A stretch of DNA of 64,000 bases from an uncultured Bacilli bacterium (GCA_934182615.1 CAKPRO010000004.1:35449-99448); one strand, 5' to 3'. Counted from the first letter of the stretch, positions 15,280-24,587 are shown. Translations and numbers: made by a program. Notes: generated by a model not told the origin, from the letters alone.

Positions 15280-16232
15280 TATTTTAACTCCTTAACTATA
15301 TAATTAAATATTGCAAGTGCTGTTCTATATGGATCGTGTCTAACCTCTTTATTATTATTAATATATAAAAGTTCATCTTCAATTACTTCTACATTCATAT
15401 CATTTAATACATCATAATCTACTTCTATTTGGTTAGCGTTCTCTCCTAAATATCTTTCTTTTATATTATCAGGTACTTTTTTGTTATTAACAACTACTAC
15501 ATCCATCATACCATCTTTAACGTAAGAATTTATTTTTTTAATACAATCTGATACTTTATAATTATCTGTCTCTCCATGTTCACTCATGATATTACAAACA
15601 TACATTTTCTTAGCTTTAGAATTTTTTAGAGAAGTAACCACTTCATCAGAAAGTAAATTAGGAATTATACTAGTATATAAACTACCAATACCAAATATGA
15701 TTAAATCAGCTTCATCTATTGCTTTAATAACTTCCTTAGTAGGTTTAACTTTATTTTTATATTCTATATAATCAATCTCTTTACCAGCCTTAGTAATATT
15801 AGATTCTCCTTCAATTACTTTACCATCTTTAGTGTGCGCCACTAATATTGGATTTTCTTCAGTAAAAGGAAGTATTGTTCCTTTAATATTAAATATTTTA
15901 GATAAAGATCTAAGCGATTCGGTTAAATTACCTGTAATGTTATATAGAGCCGTTAAAAGTAAATTACCCATAGGATGATTATTTAAAGAACTATCAGTAA
16001 CAAATCTATATTGCAATAAATCTTCAATAAGTGGTTCCACTTCAGATAAAGAAACTAAAACATTTCTAAGATCCCCCACTGCAAATATATCAAATTCTTC
16101 TCTTAGTTTACCGCTAGAAGCTCCATCATCAGCAACTGTTACGATGGCAGTAATATCAAGAGGAAATTGTTTTAATCCTCTAAGAAGTACTGAAAGTCCT
16201 GTGCCGCCTCCTAAAACAACTATTTTTTTCAT
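15279..16232 (-). CDS. yvcK: YvcK-family gluconeogenesis/morphogenesis factor
   Basis: 317 aa of the CofD/YvcK family. Visible signatures: VVLGGGTGLSVLLRGLKQF, IVTVADDGASSGKLREEF, VGDLRNVLVSL, and HPMGNLLLTALYNITG. Family knowledge: YvcK binds UDP-sugars and is needed for growth on gluconeogenic carbon sources and for correct peptidoglycan synthesis. It is followed by whiA with overlapping stop and start. The ATG at 16232 follows AGAGGTG; a TATAAT-like box lies 15-20 bases further up. Confidence 0.94.
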   Translation of the reverse strand: MKKIVVLGGGTGLSVLLRGLKQFPLDITAIVTVADDGASSGKLREEFDIFAVGDLRNVLVSLSEVEPLIEDLLQYRFVTDSSLNNHPMGNLLLTALYNITGNLTESLRSLSKIFNIKGTILPFTEENPILVAHTKDGKVIEGESNITKAGKEIDYIEYKNKVKPTKEVIKAIDEADLIIFGIGSLYTSIIPNLLSDEVVTSLKNSKAKKMYVCNIMSEHGETDNYKVSDCIKKINSYVKDGMMDVVVVNNKKVPDNIKERYLGENANQIEVDYDVLNDMNVEVIEDELLYINNNKEVRHDPYRTALAIFNYIVKELK

Positions 16233-16284
16233 ATTACACCTCTTAATACATTATACTATAAATAAATAGAAAAAGAAAGAAAAT

Positions 16285-17031
16285 TTATTCTTCATTTCTT
16301 TCTTGTATTAGAGAATTAACAAATAAAATACTTTTAGTAGGAACAATCTTAGTAAGAAAACGATTAAATTTCATATTATTAGGAATAATAAGTAATTTAT
16401 TCATAAACATACCATCTATAGCTACTTTACTAGCATATTCACTATTAAGAGATGGAATATTAAATTTAACATCTGCTACATTATTAAAATTAGTATTAAC
16501 TGGTCCAGGACAGAATATAGATATCTTAACATTAGATTTGTCTCTTTTTAATTCTTCATATATAGCTAAAGATAAACTAACAATATAGTTTTTAGTAGCA
16601 TAATAAGTAGCCATATAAGGTCCTGGCATAAAACCAGCCATTGAAGCAACATTAAGTATCCTACCATAATCTCTCTTAACAAAATCTCTTAAAAATAATT
16701 TAGTAAGTATATGATATGCTTTAATATTTAAATCAATCATATCCATTTCTTTATCTAAACTAGTTTCAGTAAAATTCCCAGCATCACCAAATCCAGCATT
16801 ATTAATTAATATATCAATATTTTCATTTTTCAATTCTTTGTATAATTTAACACATTCTTCTTCTATTATTAAATTATAACCATAAGTATGTATATTTTTA
16901 TATCCTTTAAATTCTCTATTTAAATCTTTTTTATCTCTTGCTACCAAATATAATTCATATCCTAATGAATATAAATATTTAGCCATATCTCTTCCCATAC
17001 CTGAAGAAGCTCCTGTTACTAGTGCTTTCAT
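16285..17031 (-). CDS. short-chain dehydrogenase/reductase
   Basis: 248 aa classical SDR. NAD(P)-binding TGASSGMG is at residues 7-14, the structural NNAGFG follows near residue 80, and the catalytic Ser and Tyr/Lys are in NVASMAGFM and YYATKNY. The C-terminal extension resembles the DltE/YqjQ-like group acting on lipids or wall precursors, but the substrate is unknown. The start at 17031 follows AAAGGATG directly after the terminator of the YtxH gene. A purine-rich hairpin and T-run follow its stop (about 16262-16300). Confidence 0.88.
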   Translation of the reverse strand: MKALVTGASSGMGRDMAKYLYSLGYELYLVARDKKDLNREFKGYKNIHTYGYNLIIEEECVKLYKELKNENIDILINNAGFGDAGNFTETSLDKEMDMIDLNIKAYHILTKLFLRDFVKRDYGRILNVASMAGFMPGPYMATYYATKNYIVSLSLAIYEELKRDKSNVKISIFCPGPVNTNFNNVADVKFNIPSLNSEYASKVAIDGMFMNKLLIIPNNMKFNRFLTKIVPTKSILFVNSLIQERNEE

Positions 17032-17045
17032 ATTATCATCCTTTC

Positions 17046-17072
17046 AAAAAAAATAATCAATTACTGATTATT
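17046..17072 (-). terminator. terminator after ytxH-like gene
   Basis: Minus strand hairpin AATAATCA/TGATTATT (17052-17072) followed by eight T. It overlaps the stop of the YtxH gene. Confidence 0.8.
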
Positions 17073-17466
17073 TCTCTTCTAATTTATCAATTACTTCTTG
17101 AGCTACTGAAATAGTTTTTTCTTTTAAATCATCTGCTATTCCTTCAAGTACTGGAGTACCTTTTTCTTTAGCAAGTTCTACTAATTCATTAGCTTTATCT
17201 TTAAGTTCGTTGCCTTTCTTTTTAGCGGCCTTTAAAACAGTTTCTTTATCAAGTTCATCAAGACCAGTTTTAATTTCATCTACTTTAGTAGTAAACTCAT
17301 CTTTAATTTCTGAAACAGTCATATCATCTACGCTTTTCATGAATTCATTCATTTTTTTCTTGATATCATTTCTTAAGTCACTACCTTTTTTAGGAGCAAA
17401 TAATAGTGCTAAAGATGCACCAATACCAGCACCTAATGCTAACTTACCCAATCCTTTTTTACTCAT
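17068..17466 (-). CDS. YtxH-domain protein
   Basis: 132 aa. It starts with the YtxH signature: a glycine-rich hydrophobic segment LALGAGIGASLALLFAPKKG followed at once by a charged helix SDLRNDIKKK. The rest is long amphipathic helix (Lys/Glu/Asp rich), probably apolipoprotein-like coiled coil lying on the membrane. The family is common in Bacillota and is linked to general stress, with no known biochemical activity. Its start overlaps the end of the DUF948-like gene by eight bases, so the two are co-translated. Confidence 0.85.
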   Translation of the reverse strand: MSKKGLGKLALGAGIGASLALLFAPKKGSDLRNDIKKKMNEFMKSVDDMTVSEIKDEFTTKVDEIKTGLDELDKETVLKAAKKKGNELKDKANELVELAKEKGTPVLEGIADDLKEKTISVAQEVIDKLEEK

Positions 17467-17737
17467 TCTTATCTTCCTTTCTTTTACTAAATATTTTATC
17501 TATAATCATGCTGATTATATCAACAACTTTGTCAGTAACAAATGTAACTTTATTACTAACTAATGAAGCAACCTCAAACACCCCATCTAAGGATTTAACC
17601 TTAACAGTAATATTATCTACAACTTTATCTATTTTATCCATAGTAATAATTAATTTTACAGTTAATACTATTAAAGCTACTAATAAAATAGCACCTAAAA
17701 TATATAAAACTATAGGTAAAACTTCATTAACAGTCAT
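17459..17737 (-). CDS. DUF948-like small membrane protein
   Basis: 92 aa. One membrane helix (about residues 7-30, VLYILGAILLVALIVLTVKL) is followed by an amphipathic helix rich in Val, Asp and Lys. Size, layout and pairing with a YtxH protein fit the DUF948 family. The ATG overlaps the stop of the 350-aa gene upstream. Probably a membrane-associated stress or envelope protein; no activity is known. Confidence 0.72.
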   Translation of the reverse strand: MTVNEVLPIVLYILGAILLVALIVLTVKLIITMDKIDKVVDNITVKVKSLDGVFEVASLVSNKVTFVTDKVVDIISMIIDKIFSKRKEDKNE

Positions 17738-18789
17738 TATTTTTCCTCCTCATCATACATAGAATCTATTAAATTAAAGATATCATTTTCTCCTACTAAA
17801 TCCTTATTATTGTCATTATCCGGATAATTATTTAATATCTCATCAGCACTCTCTATATGCATAAGATTTTTCTCAAATTCAATTGTATCCTCTAATTTTT
17901 TAGCAGGTGTCTTTCTTACCGGAGTCTCCTCTTTAACTTCTATTTTTTCAGCTGAAGCTTCTTCCATATTATGATTTACTATCTTAATATCACTATCTTC
18001 AGCATCAAGTTCTACTTTATTAGTATTAATTACTACTTCTGGTTTTTCTCTCCTTGGTTGCTCATAACTAACGCCAAAATCAAAGTAATTTTCTTCAGCA
18101 TCCCCTAAAGTAATATCTTTGCTTGGAGTATCTTCAGTCATATCAGCAAGTAAATTACTATCATCTATAACTTTATTTTTATCAACGTTTTTAGTGATTT
18201 TAACTTCTTGATATAATTCACAGTTTTCACATAAATTATTTCTAATATCATCAGTTAGACTACCAAAAGCTTTATTTCTAACTGTTTCAAAATCTATTTT
18301 CTTACTTCCTCTAGGTATTTCGTAAGAACTTTCATCTTGCACTTTCACTTCATCTTTAGTATAATTTTTATCTAACACTCCATATACTGGAGATATTACT
18401 GGCGTTGGTTTAAATCTCTTAGGTTTTGGTTCTTCCTTTTTGGAATATAATGTAGAAACTTTTTTTTCTTCCTCTTTCTTTTTTGCTAAAATGTTTTGAT
18501 TGCTATATTTTGGTACTTCAAAAGTATCAGGTTCGTCCATTTCTATGGGGAAAGAAAAACTATTACTAGGAGTAGTTCTAGTTCTAACCATTTCTCTATC
18601 ACTAATTATTTCTTCGGGTTGACTAGCTCTGACTGTTTTTACTTCTTCTCTTTTCTCTTCCTCCTCTATTTTATTTCTCATAAAAGTTGGAAGTTTATGT
18701 TCTTCTTTTTCTTCTACTTCTATTTCTTTTGTTTCTATAACCTCTTCCTCATCAGAAAATAAATCTTTTATTTTATCTAAAAATCCCAT
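17737..18789 (-). CDS. acidic, mostly disordered cytoplasmic protein
   Basis: 350 aa with no recognised domain. It starts MGFLDKIKDLFSDEEE, an amphipathic helix that could touch the membrane, followed by long stretches rich in Glu, Lys and Val. Two ordered-looking islands stand out: RFKPTPVISPVYGVLDKNY near residue 130 and a Cys pair in LCENCELYQE near 190. The acid- and proline-spaced layout recalls scaffolds such as SepF-neighbour or cell-division adaptors, but this is only an impression. It is in one operon with a lipoprotein upstream and the DUF948/YtxH pair downstream. Confidence 0.75.
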   Translation of the reverse strand: MGFLDKIKDLFSDEEEVIETKEIEVEEKEEHKLPTFMRNKIEEEEKREEVKTVRASQPEEIISDREMVRTRTTPSNSFSFPIEMDEPDTFEVPKYSNQNILAKKKEEEKKVSTLYSKKEEPKPKRFKPTPVISPVYGVLDKNYTKDEVKVQDESSYEIPRGSKKIDFETVRNKAFGSLTDDIRNNLCENCELYQEVKITKNVDKNKVIDDSNLLADMTEDTPSKDITLGDAEENYFDFGVSYEQPRREKPEVVINTNKVELDAEDSDIKIVNHNMEEASAEKIEVKEETPVRKTPAKKLEDTIEFEKNLMHIESADEILNNYPDNDNNKDLVGENDIFNLIDSMYDEEEK

Positions 18790-18804
18790 ATAGTCGCTCC
18801 TTTT

Positions 18805-19443
18805 CTAGTACTCTGGTAAATCTGGAATAATATTATCTTCTTCACCAACATACTCACTCAAATACTCTGAAAATTTACTTTCAGTGTTTTCTGGCTTTTT
18901 AATTTTATATTCTTTAAATGAACTAGAATAATAATCATCTTGTATTATTTTTTCAATTAGATTATCATTATAATCAATACTATTAAGTATAATCATTGAA
19001 TAAGATAAAATATCCGCTATATCATATTCCTCGACGTATGTTTCTATTTTTGCATAATTATATACAGCTTTTATAAAATATTTATCATTTTCTTTGGTTA
19101 TCTTAACATATCCAACTTTTCCATTGTTATCTATTTTACTATAGTAGTAGCAGTTTGTATCTTTATCATCTAAATTTAAACTATTTTTGTAATAATAACT
19201 AACTACATCTACATATAAATACATATAAGTATCATTTACTTTAAATTTTTGATTATAATCTTTATCATAGACTTTATTAACGCCAAATGGCAAATAATAC
19301 TTATACCCTAATGATGTGGCATTATATATACTATTACTATTTTCTATAACATTATCTATAATATTTTTATAATCGTTGTTATTTATTCTAGTACATCCAA
19401 TACATAAAAGTAATACCATTAATAGTAAAAACTTTTTCTTCAT
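18805..19443 (-). CDS. predicted lipoprotein of unknown function
   Basis: 212 aa. MKKKFLLLMVLLLCIGC is a lipoprotein signal with the lipid-bearing Cys17 (lipobox CIGC, slightly unusual in having Cys rather than Leu at -3). The mature part is hydrophilic and rich in Tyr, Asp and Asn, with no motif I recognise. It should sit on the outer face of the membrane. The ATG follows AGAGGT; an extended -10 TGTTATAAT (19465-19470) lies just upstream. It is the first gene of an operon with the 350-aa acidic protein, DUF948 and YtxH genes. Confidence 0.8.
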   Translation of the reverse strand: MKKKFLLLMVLLLCIGCTRINNNDYKNIIDNVIENSNSIYNATSLGYKYYLPFGVNKVYDKDYNQKFKVNDTYMYLYVDVVSYYYKNSLNLDDKDTNCYYYSKIDNNGKVGYVKITKENDKYFIKAVYNYAKIETYVEEYDIADILSYSMIILNSIDYNDNLIEKIIQDDYYSSSFKEYKIKKPENTESKFSEYLSEYVGEEDNIIPDLPEY

Positions 19444-19470
19444 ATCATATTATACCTCTTTTACATTATA

Positions 19471-19499
19471 ACAAAAAAAAAACTAAAATGAAATAGTTT
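19471..19499 (-). terminator. terminator after RNase J-like gene
   Basis: Minus strand AAACTA/TAGTTT hairpin (19480-19499) followed by about ten T. Confidence 0.75.
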
Positions 19500-19523
19500 T
19501 TTTATTATTTAGTAAAAATTTGC

Positions 19524-21173
19524 TTATATTTCTTGAATTACAGTAATAATCATTGGTTTATTACCAGTCTGATTAATTAAATATTTACTAAGTTCGTCTC
19601 TAATAGTATTTTTAATTTTATTATATTCAACATACTTCATTCCCTTAGTATTATCTACTACTATCTTTTCAGAAATCTTTTTAATCTCATTAATTAGTTC
19701 ATAAGAATCTTTAACATAAACAAATCCTCTTGTTAATATCTCAGGGCCCGCTATTACTTCTTTAGTTTGTTTATTCAAAGTAACAGAAATAATCATAATA
19801 CCATTATCACTAAGCATCTCACGATCTTTTAAAACAACTTCTCCAATATCATCACCAGCAGTACCATCTATTAAAACAGAACCACTAGGAACTTTTTCAA
19901 AAGTATCTAACATTACTCCATTTTTAAATGTAACAACATCACCATTCTCTTTAAGAATAATATTATCTTTAGGTATACCAACCATTTCTGCTAATTCAGC
20001 ATTCATAACCTGATTTTTATATTCTCCTCTTATTGGAAAATAATACTTAGGATTCATTAAATTAATCATTGTCATTAAGTCTTCATTAGAAGCATGATGT
20101 GATGAATATTTTTTAGAAGACAAACTAACTACATCAGCTCCTGTCTTAGCAATATCATCAAGTAAACTATAAAAAGTTTTCTCTCTATTATCATAAATAG
20201 GAGTCGCTAAAAATACAGTATCATCTTCATTTAACTTAATAAACTTATCATAACCGTTAACTATTCTCATGATATTGTAGTATGGTTTATCTTTTTCATT
20301 AGCATTTAATATTACAACATTCTTATCATTTATATTAGATAAATCACCAATAATATCTTTAGATATATATAGATAATGATTTTCAATAGCAAAATCAATT
20401 ATCTTCTTAAGTCTTTTACCCATAATTACAATTTTTCTATTGGTTTTCTCTACTTCAGTAAATAATTCTTGAATACGATATAAATGTGAATCTAATACAT
20501 TAAAAATAATTCTACCATCACTATTATTTAAAGTTTCTCTAATTAAAGGTGCTATTCTATGTCTAGGAGAAGTAAATCCCTCTACTCCAGCATATAAAGA
20601 TTCAGTAAGAAGACATAATACCTTCTGTTTGCCAATATAAGCTAACTTACCAATATCTGTCTTATAAGCCCCTTTCATAAGTGAATCAATAACATAATCA
20701 GAAGCATAAAAAATAACTCCATCTTTAGTATATATAGCATAACCAAAATTATCTGGTGTAGAATGTGATAAATTTACTGGAAAAATCTTAACATTACCAA
20801 TCTCTATTGGCACATAAGCCTTTATCTCCTTCATATTCTTATATTTAATCTTAGAATTTTCAAATTCATCTTTAACAATCTCTAAAGTATATTTAGAACC
20901 ATATATACAAGGTTTACCTAAATCATCAACAATATCAGTTAAAGCTCCTATATTTTCATCATGACCATGTGTTAAAAATATTCCCTTAATTCTTTTTTTA
21001 TTTTCTTTTAAATAAGTAACATTAGGTATAATATAATCAATACCAAGTGTTAATTCATCAGCATATTTAAGCCCTGCTTCAAAAACAAATATATTCTTAT
21101 CAACTTCAATAACAAACATATTTTTACCATTTTCATCTAGTCCACCTAGTGAAAACATTCTAATTTTACTCAA
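19524..21173 (-). CDS. RNase J-family protein with altered metal site
   Basis: 549 aa, the full RNase J length (metallo-beta-lactamase, beta-CASP and C-terminal domains). Active RNase J1 enzymes carry HxHxDH; here THGHDENIGAL is read, so the final Asp-His is Glu-Asn. The later HGEY-type metal ligand reads PIRGEYKNQ, with Arg for His. LSHSTPDNFGYA and SSHHASNEDL keep their His. This pattern resembles the poorly active RNase J2 subunit, so a structural or weak nuclease role is likely. The start is TTG with AAAGGAG seven bases upstream. No second RNase J lies in the window. Confidence 0.88.
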   Translation of the reverse strand: MSKIRMFSLGGLDENGKNMFVIEVDKNIFVFEAGLKYADELTLGIDYIIPNVTYLKENKKRIKGIFLTHGHDENIGALTDIVDDLGKPCIYGSKYTLEIVKDEFENSKIKYKNMKEIKAYVPIEIGNVKIFPVNLSHSTPDNFGYAIYTKDGVIFYASDYVIDSLMKGAYKTDIGKLAYIGKQKVLCLLTESLYAGVEGFTSPRHRIAPLIRETLNNSDGRIIFNVLDSHLYRIQELFTEVEKTNRKIVIMGKRLKKIIDFAIENHYLYISKDIIGDLSNINDKNVVILNANEKDKPYYNIMRIVNGYDKFIKLNEDDTVFLATPIYDNREKTFYSLLDDIAKTGADVVSLSSKKYSSHHASNEDLMTMINLMNPKYYFPIRGEYKNQVMNAELAEMVGIPKDNIILKENGDVVTFKNGVMLDTFEKVPSGSVLIDGTAGDDIGEVVLKDREMLSDNGIMIISVTLNKQTKEVIAGPEILTRGFVYVKDSYELINEIKKISEKIVVDNTKGMKYVEYNKIKNTIRDELSKYLINQTGNKPMIITVIQEI

Positions 21174-21210
21174 AATAATTCTCCTTTCTTCAAAGTAAAA
21201 GACTTAAATA

Positions 21211-21239
21211 ATTATAGCAGAAAATTACCATTTTGTAAA
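21211..21239 (-). promoter_or_regulatory. promoter of RNase J-like gene
   Basis: Minus strand TTTACA (21234-21239), 17-base spacer, TATAAT (21211-21216) with an extended TGC just before it. Confidence 0.8.
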
Positions 21240-21255
21240 GTAACCAACCCCATTT

Positions 21256-21314
21256 AATTCAAAGACTACCTAAGTTAGGCTTTGAATTACCTTGTAAGAC
21301 CAAGGCTTACAAGG
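21256..21314 (-). repeat. paired-hairpin CC...GT element, variant near alaS
   Basis: On the minus strand: CCTTGTAAG/CTTACAAGG with loop CCTTGGT (21290-21314), one T (21289), then AATTCAAAG/CTTTGAATT with loop CCTAACTTAGGTAGT (21256-21288). It has the same plan as at 14259-14315 but opposite orientation and different stems. It lies between the alaS terminator and the RNase J promoter. Confidence 0.8.
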
Positions 21315-21318
21315 CATA

Positions 21319-21339
21319 GAAAAAGAGACCAAAGTCTCT
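21319..21339 (-). terminator. terminator after alaS
   Basis: Minus strand AGAGAC/GTCTCT hairpin (21324-21339) followed by TTTTTC. It overlaps the TAG stop of alaS. Confidence 0.8.
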
Positions 21340-24031
21340 ATAAATTCTTAATAGTCTCTTTAACATTCTCAAGTAATTTAGAAGTAATACTACCATCAGT
21401 ACCTCCACCTTGAGCAAAGGACTTATTACCTCCTCCATTACCAGAAGATCTAACAGCCAAATCCTTAACAATATCACCACAACTAACCCTATTAGAATTA
21501 GATTTAGCAATATAATTAACCGAATTATCATCATTAATATTAGCAAGTAATATAAAATTATTATCAATTTGATTACTAAGAGCACTAACAATCTGTCTCA
21601 AAGTATTAATATCATAACCATTAGTAATACTAATAATAGTAGTAATACCATTAATATCTTCTTTAATATCTAAGAAACTAGATAAATCGCTAACAGACTT
21701 CTCACTCTTCTTAGTATTAAAGTCTTTCTCTAACTTCTTAAGACCTTCTCTTAACATAGCAAGTTCATTCTTATTATAAACAATATCTTTATAACTTTCA
21801 GGATCACTATTATCAACATTAAAATTAAACTCAAGATCAATATCATTTTCCTTAGCCTCATTAATAATTCTCTTAGCCTTATCAAGTAATCTAATCATCT
21901 CTTCATTATACTTAGATATCTCTTCCTTAAGAATAGGAACAATATTAGTATCAGTAGCCGCTGTTACCCTATAAGTATCAGTACCCTTATTCTCTACTGA
22001 AGCAATAGCAAATCTACCAATATTCTTAGTATTATCAATATGCGTACCAGCACATAACTCAATAGAATCACCAATAGTAACTACTCTAACAATATCACCA
22101 TATTTATCAGAAAATAAAGCCATAGCCCCTTTCTTAATAGCCTCTTTAATAGGTAAATACTCAATAGTCACATCATATCCAGCTTGAATTCTCTTATTAA
22201 CAAGTTCCTCTACTTTAACAATAAGTTCATCAGATAACTTACCTTGATAATTAAAATCAAATCTAAGCATATTTTCATCTACCTTACTACCTGCCTGATG
22301 AACACTATTACCAAGTAACTCTTGTAAAGACCTTTGAAGTAAATGTACAGAAGAATGGTTCTTCATAATAGCAAGTCTCTTCTCTTTAAGAACATGAGTA
22401 AGAATCTTATCTCCCTTATTTACAGTACCTTCAAGTACCTTAACATATAATAAATGTTGTCCATTAGGAGCCTTAATAACATCTATAACCTCTAACTTAC
22501 AATTATCATTCTTTAAATATCCCGAATCAGATACCTGACCACCACTTTCAGCATAGAAAGGATTCTCTTTCAAAAATATATAGCAATCTTCACTAGAAGA
22601 ATCCACAAATACATTATCCTTCATAATATCCATAACTTCAGTTTCTAATCCTAATTTTTCATAACCAACAAACTTACTTTCTTTCTTATAATTAATAAGT
22701 AAATCATTTTGTAAATTCATACTAGCTTCAACTTTTCTACTATTTCTAGCAAGTTCCTTTTGTGCATTCATATAAACATTAAAACTATCAGTATCAACTT
22801 TAAATCCTCTTTCATCTGCAGCCTCAATAGTAAGTTCAATCGGATAACCATAAGTATCATATAATTTAAAAGCATCTTCTCCGCTAATAACCTTAGTATC
22901 ACTATTAAATAATTCCTCTAATCTCTTTTCACCCGCTAATAAAGTCTTTTGGAATAATCTTTCTTCTTTAGCAATAAGTTCTTTAACCTTACTCTTAGTA
23001 CCAACTAAATCAGGATAAGTATCTTTATAGTTTTCTACTACTACATCAACCATATCACTTAAAAATTCTCTATTAATATTAAGTTTCTTTCCCATTCTAG
23101 AAGCTCTTCTAAGAAGTCTTCTAAGAACATATCCTCTACCTACATTTTCAAATACAGCTCCATCAGATAAAGCAAAAGTAAGTGTTCTAATATGATCTGC
23201 TATTACCTTAAATTCCATTTGACCCATATATGGTATAGAACAAACTTCCTCTATTTTCTTCATAATAGGCATAAACAAATCAGTCTCATAGTTAGTCTCA
23301 GTACCTTGCATAATACAAGCCATTCTCTCTACACCCATACCAGTATCAATATTCTTACTAGGAAGTTCAGGATATTCTTCTCTCTTCAAACCTTCAGTAG
23401 CATTAAATTGACTAAGAACATTATTCCATATTTCAATATAACGATCATTCTCTATCTCTTCTTGTAATAATTTAATACCCTTACCTTCTTTATCATACTT
23501 TTCACCACGATCATAAAAAATCTCTGTATCAGGTCCTGATGGTCCTGGTCCTATCTCCCAAAAATTACTATCTAATTTAACTAAATGTGAAGGTTTAACT
23601 CCTAAACTAATCCACTTATTATAAGAATCAATATCTTCGGTATAAACTGTAATATATAGTTTATCTTTATCCATAGCAAAATATTTAGGACTAGTAAGTA
23701 ATTCCCAAGCCCAAGTAAGAGCTTCATCTCTAAAATAATCACCAATACTAAAATTACCTAACATCTGAAAGAAAGTATGATGTCTAGCAGTTTTACCTAC
23801 TTCTTCAATGTCTCCTGTTCTAATACATTTTTGGCAACTAGTAAGTCTCCTATTACTAGGTACTACTGTTCCATCAAAATATTTCTTAAGTGGCGTAACA
23901 CCAGCATTAATCCAAAGTACTGTTGGATCATTCATTGGTATTAAAGGAGCAGAATCAACTTCTGTATGCCCTCTTTCACAAAAGAAATCCAAATACATTC
24001 TAATAATTTCTCTTCCTGTTAATTTCTTCAT
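21338..24031 (-). CDS. alaS: alanyl-tRNA synthetase
   Basis: 897 aa from the chosen start, full length. The N-terminal class II core shows FFCERGHTEV, HHTFFQMLGNFSIGDYF and GMGVERMAC. The editing domain carries the zinc/active-site motifs HSSVHLLQRSLQ and CAGTHIDNT. The C-terminal DHHA1 domain ends with SSGNGGGNKSFAQGGG. The start at 24031 (MKKLTGREI) is chosen because GGAGACG lies ten bases upstream; a longer reading to 24058 would overlap the kinase-like gene. No T-box is visible here, unlike thrS. It follows the P-loop kinase gene by one base. Confidence 0.96.
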   Translation of the reverse strand: MKKLTGREIIRMYLDFFCERGHTEVDSAPLIPMNDPTVLWINAGVTPLKKYFDGTVVPSNRRLTSCQKCIRTGDIEEVGKTARHHTFFQMLGNFSIGDYFRDEALTWAWELLTSPKYFAMDKDKLYITVYTEDIDSYNKWISLGVKPSHLVKLDSNFWEIGPGPSGPDTEIFYDRGEKYDKEGKGIKLLQEEIENDRYIEIWNNVLSQFNATEGLKREEYPELPSKNIDTGMGVERMACIMQGTETNYETDLFMPIMKKIEEVCSIPYMGQMEFKVIADHIRTLTFALSDGAVFENVGRGYVLRRLLRRASRMGKKLNINREFLSDMVDVVVENYKDTYPDLVGTKSKVKELIAKEERLFQKTLLAGEKRLEELFNSDTKVISGEDAFKLYDTYGYPIELTIEAADERGFKVDTDSFNVYMNAQKELARNSRKVEASMNLQNDLLINYKKESKFVGYEKLGLETEVMDIMKDNVFVDSSSEDCYIFLKENPFYAESGGQVSDSGYLKNDNCKLEVIDVIKAPNGQHLLYVKVLEGTVNKGDKILTHVLKEKRLAIMKNHSSVHLLQRSLQELLGNSVHQAGSKVDENMLRFDFNYQGKLSDELIVKVEELVNKRIQAGYDVTIEYLPIKEAIKKGAMALFSDKYGDIVRVVTIGDSIELCAGTHIDNTKNIGRFAIASVENKGTDTYRVTAATDTNIVPILKEEISKYNEEMIRLLDKAKRIINEAKENDIDLEFNFNVDNSDPESYKDIVYNKNELAMLREGLKKLEKDFNTKKSEKSVSDLSSFLDIKEDINGITTIISITNGYDINTLRQIVSALSNQIDNNFILLANINDDNSVNYIAKSNSNRVSCGDIVKDLAVRSSGNGGGNKSFAQGGGTDGSITSKLLENVKETIKNL

Positions 24032-24032
24032 A

Positions 24033-24587
24033 TTATCTCGTCTCCTTATATATATCATATATATCTTTTTCTAATTTATCTAAAGTATCATTAGTAACAA
24101 TGTAATCAACATCATTATAATTATCCATTGCTATTTCTGTAACATGTGCCTGCTCTTTACTATCTAAACTAGTTTCAAAATTAACTCTCTCTACTTTAAT
24201 AACAACCACATTATCAAACTTCTCCCTAACACTATCTATCTCTCTAGGAAGTCTAATATCCGGTACAATAATAGCATCATAAAAATAAGAATAAATCTCA
24301 ATATCATCAAGTTGTCTTTCAATAAACATCTCAGCCTTATTAAGTTTATTTCTAATAACATCAGTTCCAAGTTCTTGAAGTAACTTTCTAGGTTTAGATT
24401 CCTCACTACCATCCCAGTCAGTCATTTCCATTGCATAAAATTTAATATACTTACCCGCTCGTGAATAAATAACCTTTTTACCATCTTCTTCATAGAACTT
24501 CTTAAGAAATCCCGCTATTGTATCTTTTCCATGTCTTGCTCTACCACAAATTAAATATATTTTAGGTTTTTTATTTTCAATATTCAT
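24033..24587 (-). CDS. P-loop deoxynucleoside-monophosphate-kinase-like protein
   Basis: 184 aa from the ATG at 24587, which has GAGGAGGG six bases upstream. The Walker A GRARHGKDT lies near residue 15. The fold order (P-loop, LQELGTD, PDIRLPREID, DYIVTND) matches the phage/Bacillota dNMP kinase or AAA-type dephospho-CoA-kinase-like family that phosphorylates small nucleotides. Function is inferred from fold only. It stands immediately before alaS in the same operon and has its own promoter. Confidence 0.75.
   Translation of the reverse strand: MNIENKKPKIYLICGRARHGKDTIAGFLKKFYEEDGKKVIYSRAGKYIKFYAMEMTDWDGSEESKPRKLLQELGTDVIRNKLNKAEMFIERQLDDIEIYSYFYDAIIVPDIRLPREIDSVREKFDNVVVIKVERVNFETSLDSKEQAHVTEIAMDNYNDVDYIVTNDTLDKLEKDIYDIYKETR

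Noticed and set aside
21307..21591. Minus-strand ORF of 94 codons, Leu/Ile-rich, looking like a membrane protein
   Set aside because: It lies in another frame of the alaS 3' end and runs through its terminator; the composition comes from AT-rich codons read out of frame.
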